Positions 1 to 6,815 of a stretch of 7,232 nucleotides of DNA are shown piece after piece. Origin of the DNA: Candidatus Thorarchaeota archaeon (GTDB taxonomy: Archaea; Asgardarchaeota; Thorarchaeia; Thorarchaeales; Thorarchaeaceae). Positions within the stretch are counted from its first letter, which is position 1, and the number at the start of each line of letters is the position of its first letter. The position numbers and the translations under genes were made by a program. The stretch is from positions 1 to 7,232 of the forward strand of contig JABCSP010000108.1 of assembly GCA_018238825.1 (NCBI GenBank), written 5' to 3'. Below the pieces are notes generated by a model. That model saw only the letters and a list, made by a program, of their open reading frames with translations. It was not told the DNA's origin and searched no databases.

Positions 1-1
1 G

Positions 2-727
2 GAAGATGTTTCATCAATGCTGAAGACAACTCGTGATAGCGTTCATGTTGTTGCTTCAGCACGTGGTTCTGCAATGGGTAGAGTAACAATACGTGATGGT
101 GGAGACCTGATTGACCTCACAAAGATGGGGACAGGAGGTTGGGCTGTCACTCCCTTCCTTGATCAATTAGAGATTGTTGAGAGCGATGCTGAATTCATTA
201 TCATGTCTGAGAAAGATGCAGCTGTAATGCGTCTTGCAGAAGCAAAGTACTGGAATCGTTATCCGTGCATTGTGCTTACAGGAAAAGGATCTGGTGATAT
301 TGCAACCCGAGCATTTCTGAAGATGTTAGTTAAGGAACTTGAGATACCTGCTTTTGCACTAGTAGACTCTGATCCGTACGGACATTATATCTACTCAGTC
401 TTCTTGAGAGGAAGTAAACGTTTGAGCTACGAATCGCCATTCATTGCAACACCCGATCTCAAGCTTCTGGGTGTTCTTAGTAGAGACTTGGATGAATACA
501 AGATTCCGAAAGCCGTCAGAATTCCAATGCAGCCTACTGACATCAAACGTGTGAAAGATATGTTGAAGGAACCCTTTGTCCAGAAAAACAAGGAATGGGT
601 TACAGATCTCCGATTGATGCTTCAATTGAAGGAGAAAGCAGAGATACAGGCTTTTGCCGCTCATTCGTTCCAATACTTGACTGATGAGTATCTTCCAAGA
701 AAACTGGAAAGCGGTGACTGGATTTAG
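2..727 (+). CDS. top6A: DNA topoisomerase VI subunit A, C-terminal part (5' end outside window)
   Basis: This is the DNA-cleaving subunit of the archaeal type IIB topoisomerase (Spo11 relative), which with subunit B relaxes and decatenates DNA. About 241 residues are visible. The frame is open to the window edge, so the Met at 17 is internal, and the winged-helix domain with the catalytic Tyr lies outside. The TOPRIM domain is clear. Counting from that Met, the acidic residue is in MSEKDA (E65), followed by LTGKGSGDIATRAFL (87-101), the Mg-binding pair in LVDSDPYGHYIY (D117, D119), and SPFIATPDLKLLGV typical of the family C-terminus. Family members are about 360-390 aa, so the missing part should be 120-150 aa. 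The next gene is on the same strand 87 bp downstream. Subunit B often sits upstream in archaea but cannot be seen here. The family assignment is firm. Confidence 0.95.
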   Translation, partial: EDVSSMLKTTRDSVHVVASARGSAMGRVTIRDGGDLIDLTKMGTGGWAVTPFLDQLEIVESDAEFIIMSEKDAAVMRLAEAKYWNRYPCIVLTGKGSGDIATRAFLKMLVKELEIPAFALVDSDPYGHYIYSVFLRGSKRLSYESPFIATPDLKLLGVLSRDLDEYKIPKAVRIPMQPTDIKRVKDMLKEPFVQKNKEWVTDLRLMLQLKEKAEIQAFAAHSFQYLTDEYLPRKLESGDWI

Positions 728-798
728 TCGCGACCATACATGAGGTCTTATTACAAGACTTACCTTTGGTTTCGCCATTAGTTTGTTTTCAGAGAACT

Positions 799-807
799 AA
801 AGGTGAT
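799..807 (+). promoter_or_regulatory. Ribosome binding site deciding the amidohydrolase start
   Basis: AAAGGTGAT is complementary to the archaeal 16S 3' end and ends 7 nt before the ATG at 815. A GTG at 803 in the same frame lies inside this site and would add only four residues, so ATG 815 is the better start. Confidence 0.7.
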
Positions 808-814
808 ACAAGAG

Positions 815-1735
815 ATGGTTATCTCAAAGGTTGGAATAGACGTAGTTGATTCACATGCACATTTTTTCACATATGCTACGATAAAGCGGTGGCTCGATAG
901 TGGTGGAACTGGATCCCTTGAACGTATTCAGAAGAGAGTAGGAACTCATACCGACATGGGAACTTTAACTGTTCCTGATGAGACCTGGGATGCAGGTCAA
1001 ATGTGGATTGATGAACTGGACAAGTATGGTATCTCCGCGATTGGGATGATGATTAATCCTGAGGTCTGGGATGAGTTTAATGAAACACGTAAGAAGTTTC
1101 CAGGTCGCTTTCTAGGTTATGCTAATATCAATCCGGCAGAAGAAAACGCTGTAGATGTGGTAAAGCGTGCAGCAAAGGATGGTTTCCAAGGAATCAAACT
1201 CTATCCAAGTTCATGGGACTTTCACGTATACGATGAGAGAGTCTATCCAATCTATGAAGAAGCACTAAAACATAAACTTCTGGCGATTCATCATTTTGGT
1301 ATCACCATCGGAGCCACTGCAAATCTAAGATTTGGTAATCCATTAGATATACAAAAACCAGCTCAGGACTTTCCAGAACTCAATTTTATGATTGCACATT
1401 TTGGTGCTGGATTCTTCAGAGAGGTACTCATGCTCATGTATCAGACAGATAATGTAGTGATGGATACCAGTGGAAGTAATAGTTGGATGAAATATCAGCC
1501 CTATGATTTAACAATCCCAAAAATCTTTGAAAAAGCTTTGAGAGCAGGATCTGCAGAGAGAATTGTCTTTGGTACTGATTCGTCTTTCTTTCCAAGAGGT
1601 TTCAGATTCAATATCCTCGAAGAACAATATAATGCAGTGAAATCAATCTGTCCTCAGTTTTGTTATTCTGAAGAAGATGTAGATTTAATATTCAGAAAGA
1701 ATATCCTTCGGTTAACAGGCTTCAAACTGACATAA
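815..1735 (+). CDS. Amidohydrolase family protein (Amidohydrolase_2 / ACMSD-like TIM barrel)
   Basis: This 306-aa protein is a metal-dependent hydrolase or decarboxylase of the amidohydrolase superfamily, most like the Amidohydrolase_2 group that includes ACMSD and gamma-resorcylate decarboxylase. Visible metal-site elements in order are DSHAHF (H14, H16) after strand 1, GIKLYP (126-131), IHHFG (H159/H160), IAHFGAG (H195) and FGTDSSFF (D255). It ends with the FRKNILRLTGF helix (293-303) seen at the C-terminus of these proteins. No signal peptide or membrane segment is seen, so it is probably cytosolic. The substrate cannot be inferred: neighbours are top6A upstream and a convergent zinc-ribbon gene 11 bp beyond its stop. 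The start is chosen by the ribosome binding site at 799-807. The fold is confident; the reaction is unknown. Confidence 0.88.
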   Translation: MVISKVGIDVVDSHAHFFTYATIKRWLDSGGTGSLERIQKRVGTHTDMGTLTVPDETWDAGQMWIDELDKYGISAIGMMINPEVWDEFNETRKKFPGRFLGYANINPAEENAVDVVKRAAKDGFQGIKLYPSSWDFHVYDERVYPIYEEALKHKLLAIHHFGITIGATANLRFGNPLDIQKPAQDFPELNFMIAHFGAGFFREVLMLMYQTDNVVMDTSGSNSWMKYQPYDLTIPKIFEKALRAGSAERIVFGTDSSFFPRGFRFNILEEQYNAVKSICPQFCYSEEDVDLIFRKNILRLTGFKLT

Positions 1736-1746
1736 GATTAGAACAA

Positions 1747-2946
1747 TCATGCTTTCCGAATCTTCTTATCGAGACCTTTCAGACGTTTTGAATCGCCACC
1801 CTCTCTGAACTTGGCAGCAGCATCTTGATACTTTGCTAGGGCATCTCTTGTTTTTCCACCCTTTGCTAATTGATCTCCCTCTGATTCGAGTGCTTTACCC
1901 CAGATAGCATAAGCCTCTCGTGCTCGTTCAGCACATCGGGCTCTCTTTTTAGCATCTGTAGTAAACATGTACAACTCTCTAGCTTTCTTAAATTGTACAA
2001 TTGCCCATTCAAACTCACTCTCTTTCAAATGAGCCTCTGCCTCATCATAGTGGAACCTAGCCATTGCATCATAACCCATGTCTATTCTTTTTAGTGACTC
2101 CGCAATATTCTTCTCGGTACCAGATCTCTCGAAAAGCATCTTAGCCATCTCAAAATACTCGATAGCGCGTTCGTGCTCATTTTCTTTCAACAACTGGTCA
2201 CCGAAATCCGATCGAGCCTTTCCCATTGCATCAAACACATAGGCGGGATAGTCAAATCCATCGGCAGTAATGGCGACGCCACAATTTGGACAGGATGCAT
2301 GGTCTAGTTCTTTCAAAGGAGTCTTGATTGAAACCTTGGCGGGCTTTCCGACTACTACATCAATGAAAGATGAACTTGTACTACCTCGACCTTCAGGGAA
2401 AAGGTGTGTAACTGCATCACGGGTTGCATCATCGCGTACTTCCGGAAATAGATGCGTAAGAGCATCATCAGTTGATACTTCTATTGCTTCAGCTTCTGCA
2501 ACAATCCTTGGAGGTTCAATCTCCTTAAAGGGCATACCTTCTTTGATTTCATCGATACTATCTTCCCATGATAGTTCAGCTTCCTCAGTAACGATTGGTT
2601 CCTTGGTTTTCGATATGGGCTCAAAAGGAACCGAAGCTGGAGCACTAACCATGGTTTCACCACTCTCTACCTCCGATTCTCCTACAGGTAAATCGGGCAA
2701 ATCTTCCTCCCAGGAGAGTTCTTCTGGTTGAGTAGAAACCTCTGGTTCAGGTAGAGTTGGCTCGTCGACCAATACTGGCTCCTCAATATCATCAAGTCCA
2801 GACTCTTCAACACTAGGTAATGTATCCGGTTGTAGAGTTGATACTGGTTCGAGACCTTCAGGGATTTTATTTCCACAACCGATACAGAAGGTTGAGCCTT
2901 TTCCTAAATTTTTGCCACACTCTGGGCATTGAAGATGGTCGACCAT
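1747..2946 (-). CDS. Zinc-ribbon protein with acidic linker and three 54-residue TPR-like repeats
   Basis: This 399-aa soluble protein has an unknown function. Residues 7-24 form a zinc ribbon (C7-x2-C10 and C21-x2-C24, the latter in CIGCG). Residues 30-215 are an acidic, Pro/Glu/Ser-rich, probably disordered linker containing two short duplicated motifs: ELSWE at about 76-82 and 124-129, and DAxTHLFPE at 161-169 and 177-185. A lone CPNCG (219-222) begins the second half. Residues 240-399 are helical, with three TPR-like units (AIEYFEMA 261, AIVQFKKA 315, ALAKYQDA 369) spaced exactly 54 residues apart. The layout suggests a scaffold that binds partners through both the linker and the repeats; that is inference. 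The start is ATG 2946, with no strong ribosome binding site upstream. It lies 113 bp downstream of the PAP2-like gene on the same strand. Confidence 0.85.
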   Translation of the reverse strand: MVDHLQCPECGKNLGKGSTFCIGCGNKIPEGLEPVSTLQPDTLPSVEESGLDDIEEPVLVDEPTLPEPEVSTQPEELSWEEDLPDLPVGESEVESGETMVSAPASVPFEPISKTKEPIVTEEAELSWEDSIDEIKEGMPFKEIEPPRIVAEAEAIEVSTDDALTHLFPEVRDDATRDAVTHLFPEGRGSTSSSFIDVVVGKPAKVSIKTPLKELDHASCPNCGVAITADGFDYPAYVFDAMGKARSDFGDQLLKENEHERAIEYFEMAKMLFERSGTEKNIAESLKRIDMGYDAMARFHYDEAEAHLKESEFEWAIVQFKKARELYMFTTDAKKRARCAERAREAYAIWGKALESEGDQLAKGGKTRDALAKYQDAAAKFREGGDSKRLKGLDKKIRKA

Positions 2947-2971
2947 TTTGTAATCAGCTTCTATTTTATTT

Positions 2972-2995
2972 CTCAGTTATAGCATCATGACTGAG
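2972..2995. repeat. Inverted repeat upstream of the zinc-ribbon gene
   Basis: CTCAGT (2972-2977) and ACTGAG (2990-2995) are perfect 6-bp inverted arms around a 12-nt spacer. The repeat begins 26 bp before the ATG of the zinc-ribbon gene and contains TATAA on the minus strand. It could be an operator over the promoter or a weak hairpin ending the PAP2-like transcript. No T-run follows immediately on the minus strand, so a terminator is less likely. Confidence 0.35.
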
Positions 2996-3059
2996 TACAA
3001 ACATATTTTCCAAGAGTATACATATGAACAATTGTCGTACGGCATCGTCTGCGTTATTA

Positions 3060-3683
3060 TTAGACGATGTACACAAGGGGATACGTGCACAGTGTAATGA
3101 TGATTCCAAGCATTACGCCTACAATAGATTGTGCTAGACTGTGTTGTTCAAGAACAGTACGTGACCAAATGACCAAGATCCATGCGAGAATCACAGGAAA
3201 TGCTACCCAACCAAATACGAAGAATAGAGCTGTTCCGGGTCCGCCTATTCCAGCACTATGTATTGAAACCTTAATTCTCTGATTTGCTATTGTCACACCA
3301 CTTGTTACTGTAAAATAGGCTGCAGCCAAAGCGCTCATAATTACGCATCCGAGGATTGAATATACTAGGAACGACAACGCATAAACTGGTAATGTGAAAA
3401 GGAAGAATTTTTTCCTACTCTTCCAATCTGAAACATCAAGATCAACCGTTCCTCTCCGTGCTGAGTAAACAATCGGGGTAATGGGCAAAATCACCATCAT
3501 TATGGCGCATAGTAAAATGTTAGACATTGGTGTTAGAACTGGACCGAGACCAATAGGTGAGTACAGAGAGAAGATTATTCCCATATAGAGATTAATCAGT
3601 GGCGCTGGAGCTAATCGGGAAATAAAACGAGCAAGGGTGATACGCCTTCCCTGCAGATCAAGCAACTCATCTCCGTACTTCAC
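3060..3683 (-). CDS. PAP2-like integral membrane phosphatase family protein
   Basis: This 207-aa, very hydrophobic protein has about six membrane segments (roughly 25-47, 50-74, 93-112, 113-129, 148-173 and 186-207). It resembles the PAP2 lipid/prenyl-diphosphate phosphatase family. KVSIHSAG (138-145) fits motif 2 with its conserved His (H142). SRTVLEQHSLAQ (174-185) fits motif 3, SR-x5-H-x3-D, except that the last Asp is Gln (Q185). The charged stretch DLDVSDWKSRKK (81-92) stands where motif 1 should be but is degenerate. If active, it would dephosphorylate a lipid or isoprenoid pyrophosphate at the membrane; the substrate is unknown. The start is GTG 3683, supported by GAGAGG at 3690-3695, and a TATA-like box lies further upstream. 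It is divergent from the Roadblock gene and upstream of the zinc-ribbon gene. Membrane protein is certain; PAP2 assignment is moderate. Confidence 0.7.
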   Translation of the reverse strand: MKYGDELLDLQGRRITLARFISRLAPAPLINLYMGIIFSLYSPIGLGPVLTPMSNILLCAIMMVILPITPIVYSARRGTVDLDVSDWKSRKKFFLFTLPVYALSFLVYSILGCVIMSALAAAYFTVTSGVTIANQRIKVSIHSAGIGGPGTALFFVFGWVAFPVILAWILVIWSRTVLEQHSLAQSIVGVMLGIIITLCTYPLVYIV

Positions 3684-3689
3684 AGTAAT

Positions 3690-3724
3690 CCTCTCAAGAC
3701 TGAGTGCCCATCCCTCCTATATTT
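3690..3724 (-). promoter_or_regulatory. Start region of the PAP2-like gene: TATA-like box and ribosome binding site
   Basis: On the minus strand AAATATA (3718-3724) looks like an archaeal TATA box. GAGAGG (3690-3695) lies 6 nt before the GTG start at 3683 and is a good ribosome binding site. Transcription would begin about 25 nt after the box, giving a very short leader. Confidence 0.4.
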
Positions 3725-3759
3725 CCTACTTTTACTTCAAATTCCAGTGAAAGATTTAG

Positions 3760-3771
3760 TTCAATATTGAA
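3760..3771. repeat. 12-bp perfect palindrome in a divergent intergenic region
   Basis: TTCAATATTGAA is a perfect 12-bp palindrome, located 76 bp upstream of the PAP2-like GTG and about 105 bp upstream of the Roadblock start. A dimeric regulator could bind here and control both genes. The rest of the 193-bp region between the two genes is AT-rich with no other clear element. Confidence 0.35.
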
Positions 3772-3876
3772 ACTTTGTCCTCAGAAATCTGCGGAACATA
3801 TGACAACAAACCTTTTCTTTGCAATTTGACACGTTTTTTCAAGGGAACTAGTCATTCCGCTAGGATGTACAAAAAT

Positions 3877-4185
3877 ATGCCAGCAATGCCAAAGCGTGAG
3901 ATCTTCGAACGAATTATCCAGAATATCACAACAAAGTTTCCAGATGTTTACGCAGCCTTATTCATTAGTCCAGAAGGATTTCCCATCAACACATGGGGTG
4001 TTACACTGGAACGTGCTGAAGAAATATCTGCTCTATTGAGCGCATTGATTGGTAAGACCAATGAGATTGTTCGAGGGGTTAAAGAAGGAGGCGAATTAGC
4101 ATTCATCCAAATTCAGACAGATTTGGGTGGAATTCGAATTGCACCTCAGGATGAGTTCATTCTTGTTACCTTAACAAAATCCTAG
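3877..4185 (+). CDS. Roadblock/LC7 domain protein
   Basis: This is a small protein of 102 aa made of a single Roadblock/LC7 domain. Members are dimeric, often partners or activators of small GTPases (MglB type), and are abundant in Asgard archaea. The pattern is a first helix (REIFERIIQNITTKF), strand-turn-strand (AALFISPEGFPINTWG), a long helix with small residues (EEISALLSALIGKTNEIVRG), then strands (ELAFIQIQTDLGGIRIAP, EFILVTLTK). The start is uncertain: in-frame ATGs occur at 3865, 3877 and 3886, and a TTG at 3775 would add a tail unlike the family. AGGA at 3862-3865 gives modest support to 3877. It is divergent from the PAP2-like gene and lies 182 bp upstream of radA. No GTPase gene is in view. 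Confidence 0.82.
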   Translation: MPAMPKREIFERIIQNITTKFPDVYAALFISPEGFPINTWGVTLERAEEISALLSALIGKTNEIVRGVKEGGELAFIQIQTDLGGIRIAPQDEFILVTLTKS

Positions 4186-4291
4186 AAACTATCTCAGTTC
4201 ACTTAACATAATCACACCTGAAATTAGTAGTGAGTGGATTTCTAATTCTGAAAACATAAGACCTCCTCACTCGGAAAGACCACTAGTGCTA

Positions 4292-4300
4292 TTTTTATAC
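4292..4300 (+). promoter_or_regulatory. Probable TATA box of radA
   Basis: TTTTTATAC stands about 70 nt before the radA ATG. Initiation about 25 nt downstream would give a leader of about 45 nt containing the ribosome binding site. No other element is clear in the 182-bp gap after the Roadblock gene. Confidence 0.45.
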
Positions 4301-4353
4301 TCTGTACTTAGACTACATCTTGTCCACGTGCAGATGCTCCGGTAAGTATCTGA

Positions 4354-4360
4354 GGGAGGT
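4354..4360 (+). promoter_or_regulatory. Ribosome binding site of radA
   Basis: GGGAGGT ends 7 nt before ATG 4368 and is a near-perfect anti-16S match. It rules out the upstream TTG at 4320, which lies in the leader and would add 16 residues unlike RadA. Confidence 0.75.
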
Positions 4361-4367
4361 CTTCATA

Positions 4368-5426
4368 ATGTCCCCGAATAAGAAAGATGTCGAAGAAAAA
4401 GCTGAAGAGGCTGAAGATTACGAGAAATTCGAAGAGGTAGCGAACGCAGAATCCACTGAGATTGATATTGGTTCTAGCGATTCAGTTGTTGAATTTGAAA
4501 TAACGGATCTTCCAGGAGTAGGTCCTGCTATTGGAAAGAGATTAGCAGAGTCTGGTTACAAGAATGTAGAGGCCATTGCTGTAGCATCACCTAATGAACT
4601 AGCTGCGGCAGGAGCCATTGGAGAAACCACAGCGACAAAAATTATCAAAGCAGCTCGCGAAATGCTGGATATTGGTTTTGAAACTGCTGATATATTTCTT
4701 GAGAGAAGAAAGATCGCAGGTAAAATCTCAACCGGTTCAAAGGCTCTTGATGAACTCTTTGCAGGCGGTCTGGAAACCCAGGCTATTACTGAGATGTACG
4801 GTTCATTCAGGTCTGGAAAAACACAGATGGCACATCAGTTGGCAGTCATGATTCAGAGACCCCCTGAAGAGGGAGGTCTCAATTCAACAGCTATCTACGT
4901 TGATACTGAAGGTACATTCAGACCTGAGCGTTTAGTGCATATGGCTGAAGCTTATGGAATGGATACTGCTAAAGTTCTCAAGAATGTTGTCTGGGCGCGT
5001 GCCTATAATTCAGACCACCAGATACTATTGTGTGACCAAGCAATGGAGATGGCGCCTGAGAAGAACGCAAAACTCCTTGTTGTAGACTCTGTAATGAGTC
5101 ACTTTCGTGCTGAATATACTGGTAGAGGTACACTAGCTGCAAGACAGCAGAAGCTAAACAAACACCTTCACCATCTGCAGAGGGGTGCGGAGATCAATAA
5201 CTTGGCAGTGTTCATCACCAATCAGGTCATGTCACGACCAGATGCATTCTTTGGTGATCCAACTGCACCAGTTGGTGGTCACGTACTAGCACATGTCCCA
5301 CAGACAAGATGTTATCTACGAAAGTCAAAGGGCGAACGTAGAATATGTCGACTTGTGGATTCACCAAATCTCCCTGAAGGAGAAGCAGTCTTTACCGTCG
5401 TAAAAGATGGTATCCGGGATGTATAA
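4368..5426 (+). CDS. radA: DNA repair and recombination protein RadA
   Basis: This is the archaeal strand-exchange recombinase, orthologous to Rad51 and RecA, which forms ATP-dependent filaments on single-stranded DNA. The 352-aa product has an acidic N-terminal tail (1-42), a helix-hairpin-helix domain (45-100, with ITDLPGVGPAIGKRL), and the polymerisation motif FxxA (F104-A107 in GFETADIFLERR). The ATPase core follows: Walker A GSFRSGKT (145-152, K151), DTEGTFRPERL (179-189), Walker B LLVVDS (236-241), SHFRAEYTGRGTLAARQQKL (DNA loop 1 region), and ITNQV with PDAFFGDPTAPVGGHVLAH (loop 2). It ends in the usual EGEAVFTVVKDGIRDV. Length matches archaeal RadA, and the extended acidic tail is slightly long. 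In Walker A the residue after the first Gly is Ser where RadA/Rad51 usually has Glu. It has its own promoter and ribosome binding site, and converges on the GGR gene. Confidence 0.97.
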   Translation: MSPNKKDVEEKAEEAEDYEKFEEVANAESTEIDIGSSDSVVEFEITDLPGVGPAIGKRLAESGYKNVEAIAVASPNELAAAGAIGETTATKIIKAAREMLDIGFETADIFLERRKIAGKISTGSKALDELFAGGLETQAITEMYGSFRSGKTQMAHQLAVMIQRPPEEGGLNSTAIYVDTEGTFRPERLVHMAEAYGMDTAKVLKNVVWARAYNSDHQILLCDQAMEMAPEKNAKLLVVDSVMSHFRAEYTGRGTLAARQQKLNKHLHHLQRGAEINNLAVFITNQVMSRPDAFFGDPTAPVGGHVLAHVPQTRCYLRKSKGERRICRLVDSPNLPEGEAVFTVVKDGIRDV

Positions 5427-5444
5427 TCATCCTATGTAATTGTT

Positions 5445-5473
5445 GGATGGTCTATGGCCATCCTTCTTTTTCT
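5445..5473 (+). terminator. Hairpin plus T-rich tract after radA
   Basis: GGATGG (5445-5450) pairs with CCATCC (5458-5463) around a 7-nt loop, followed by TTCTTTTTCT (5464-5473). It fills the 45-bp gap between the convergent radA and GGR stops. Archaeal termination relies mainly on the T-rich tract. Confidence 0.5.
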
Positions 5474-6779
5474 ATTCGAAATTGGCGTCTTCAATGAAAC
5501 CAAGAACTTTCTTTTCCCAGGCATCAAGTCCTGCAGAGTTTGATGGATATGCTGCGTAAGCCTTACTCATCTTCTTCATTAGACTGGCTGTCTTCTGTAT
5601 CTTTAGGAGTAAAGATAATTTTCCAGCTCCACGTTGTACTCTCTTCAATTTTTCAATAGGACTGAGTGAGAAACCATCTCCCTTATTTGCCGCCATAAGG
5701 TCTCCGGCTTCAAGAATTCTTTTCTCAAATCCGTAGTTCAATTCCTCATCTGAAACGGATTGGAGTAATCTTCTGAAAATCTCAAGAGCAGCTAATCTCT
5801 TGCCAAAGTTTGATAGATAGCGAGTATTGTATGACCAGAGTCCCTTTGCTGTTACATCACGTTTAGCAATTGCTTCTCGCGCAACCTCTCCAAGAATAAT
5901 TCCAGCACGCATTCCAGCTCCGATTCCACCACCATGTATGGGGTTCACTTGTAGAGCCGCATCACCCACAAATGCTACACCATCCCCCACGAGGCTTTTG
6001 AGAGGTCGTCTGACAGGTACCGCACCACCTTTTCCATCTATGACTGTGCTCTCGAATAGAAGTGGATACTTCTTCTTGAAATCGATAAAGTATTTCTTTG
6101 GAGAACCTATTCCTTTTCCTCCAGTTACGCCAATGCCTGCATTGACTTCTTGTGTGCTCTTTGGAAAAACCCATGCGTATCCAGCCGGAGCGATTTCATT
6201 GCCCATATAGCATTCAGCGCAATCTAAGTTTTCAATTCCAGCTGCGATAAATTGCTGGCAGATCATAATATCAGAAGGATTTAAATCTGTATTTATTCCG
6301 GCCCATTTTCCAACGACAGAAGCCGGACCGTCAGCGCCGATGACAATATCTGCGGATAAATTATATTCTTTTTCAGATGATTTTATTTTTACCGCAATAT
6401 CTTTTTCGTTTTTTATCAATCCGATCGCTTTGGCGTCGATCATTATTTCAGCGCCCGCTTCTATCGCTTTTTCCGCCAGCCATCTGTCAAAAATTTTTCT
6501 TTCTAAAACATACCCGTTTCCGCCGACGAAAACTTTAGTTTTGTCAGGAGAATAAATTTCAAATCCTTTAATTTTTTTAGAGATGTGCTCTGGCTTTACA
6601 TCTATAAGTTTGTCTAATTGTTTTTTGCTCACGCCTTCGGCGCATTGGACTGGCACGCCGATTTGCAGGCGGCTTTCTACCATTAAAACGGACAAGCCCG
6701 ATTCAGCCGCTGTCTTTGCCGCCATTGATCCGGCTGGTCCGGCGCCTATTATAATTAGATTGTATTTTTTTTCTTCCAT
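5472..6779 (-). CDS. Geranylgeranyl reductase family FAD-dependent oxidoreductase (mosaic codon use)
   Basis: This 435-aa flavoprotein belongs to the family that saturates geranylgeranyl chains of archaeal membrane lipids; bacterial and plant relatives act on other isoprenoids. Motifs in order: FAD-binding GAGPAG (12-17); CAEGVS (46-51), the conserved Cys-containing loop; the RxxFDRWLAEKA helix (94-105); VIGADGPASVVGKWAG (146-161); NEIAPAGYAWVFPK (194-207); and the second FAD motif VGDAALQVNPIHGGGI (271-286). Length fits the family and the frame is unbroken. Start is ATG 6779, preceded by a poly-A stretch with no ribosome binding site. The oddity is base and codon use. Residues 1-160 use Lys AAA 19:2 over AAG, Glu GAA 13:1 over GAG, and frequent GCG/GGC. 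Residues 200-435 use Lys AAA 9:15 AAG and mainly GGA/GGT, like the genes to the left. The exact isoprenoid substrate is not visible. Confidence 0.88.
   Translation of the reverse strand: MEEKKYNLIIIGAGPAGSMAAKTAAESGLSVLMVESRLQIGVPVQCAEGVSKKQLDKLIDVKPEHISKKIKGFEIYSPDKTKVFVGGNGYVLERKIFDRWLAEKAIEAGAEIMIDAKAIGLIKNEKDIAVKIKSSEKEYNLSADIVIGADGPASVVGKWAGINTDLNPSDIMICQQFIAAGIENLDCAECYMGNEIAPAGYAWVFPKSTQEVNAGIGVTGGKGIGSPKKYFIDFKKKYPLLFESTVIDGKGGAVPVRRPLKSLVGDGVAFVGDAALQVNPIHGGGIGAGMRAGIILGEVAREAIAKRDVTAKGLWSYNTRYLSNFGKRLAALEIFRRLLQSVSDEELNYGFEKRILEAGDLMAANKGDGFSLSPIEKLKRVQRGAGKLSLLLKIQKTASLMKKMSKAYAAYPSNSAGLDAWEKKVLGFIEDANFE
6080..6330. other. Composition and codon-use breakpoint inside the GGR gene
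   Basis: Codon preference changes between GGR residues of about 150 and 235. To the right are AAA-only Lys, GCG/GGC and AT-rich spacers; to the left is the mixed AAA/AAG, GGA/GGT and AGA style shared with radA and top6A. The reading frame and family motifs run through intact, so the exact position cannot be fixed by eye. It may be an assembly junction or a recombination point. Confidence 0.55.
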
Positions 6780-6815
6780 TTTTTTAATTTTTTAATAATT
6801 AATTACGACTTTTAA

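Noticed and set aside
745..759. Possible terminator hairpin GTCTT-5 nt-AAGAC after top6A
   Set aside because: The stem is only 5 bp, AT-rich, and not followed by a T-run; it is as likely by chance.
395..778. 127-residue open frame on the minus strand opposite top6A
   Set aside because: It overlaps a clear TOPRIM-coding region and its translation has no recognisable pattern.
2270..2731. 153-residue open frame on the plus strand opposite the zinc-ribbon gene
   Set aside because: It is the antisense shadow of the acidic linker, low-complexity Ser/Thr-rich, with no family features or ribosome binding site.
4222..4288. Possible stem-loop from GTGAG and CTCAC elements in the Roadblock-radA spacer
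   Set aside because: Pairing is broken and the loop is long; no convincing riboregulator can be drawn.
5827..6210. 127-residue plus-strand open frame inside GGR
   Set aside because: It is the antisense of the conserved FAD-binding region of GGR; its Pro/Ala-rich translation is typical of a shadow frame.
6580..6600. A short patch inside the foreign-looking part of GGR with native-looking codons (residues 61-67)
   Set aside because: It is too short (about seven codons) to distinguish from normal variation, so no second breakpoint is claimed.
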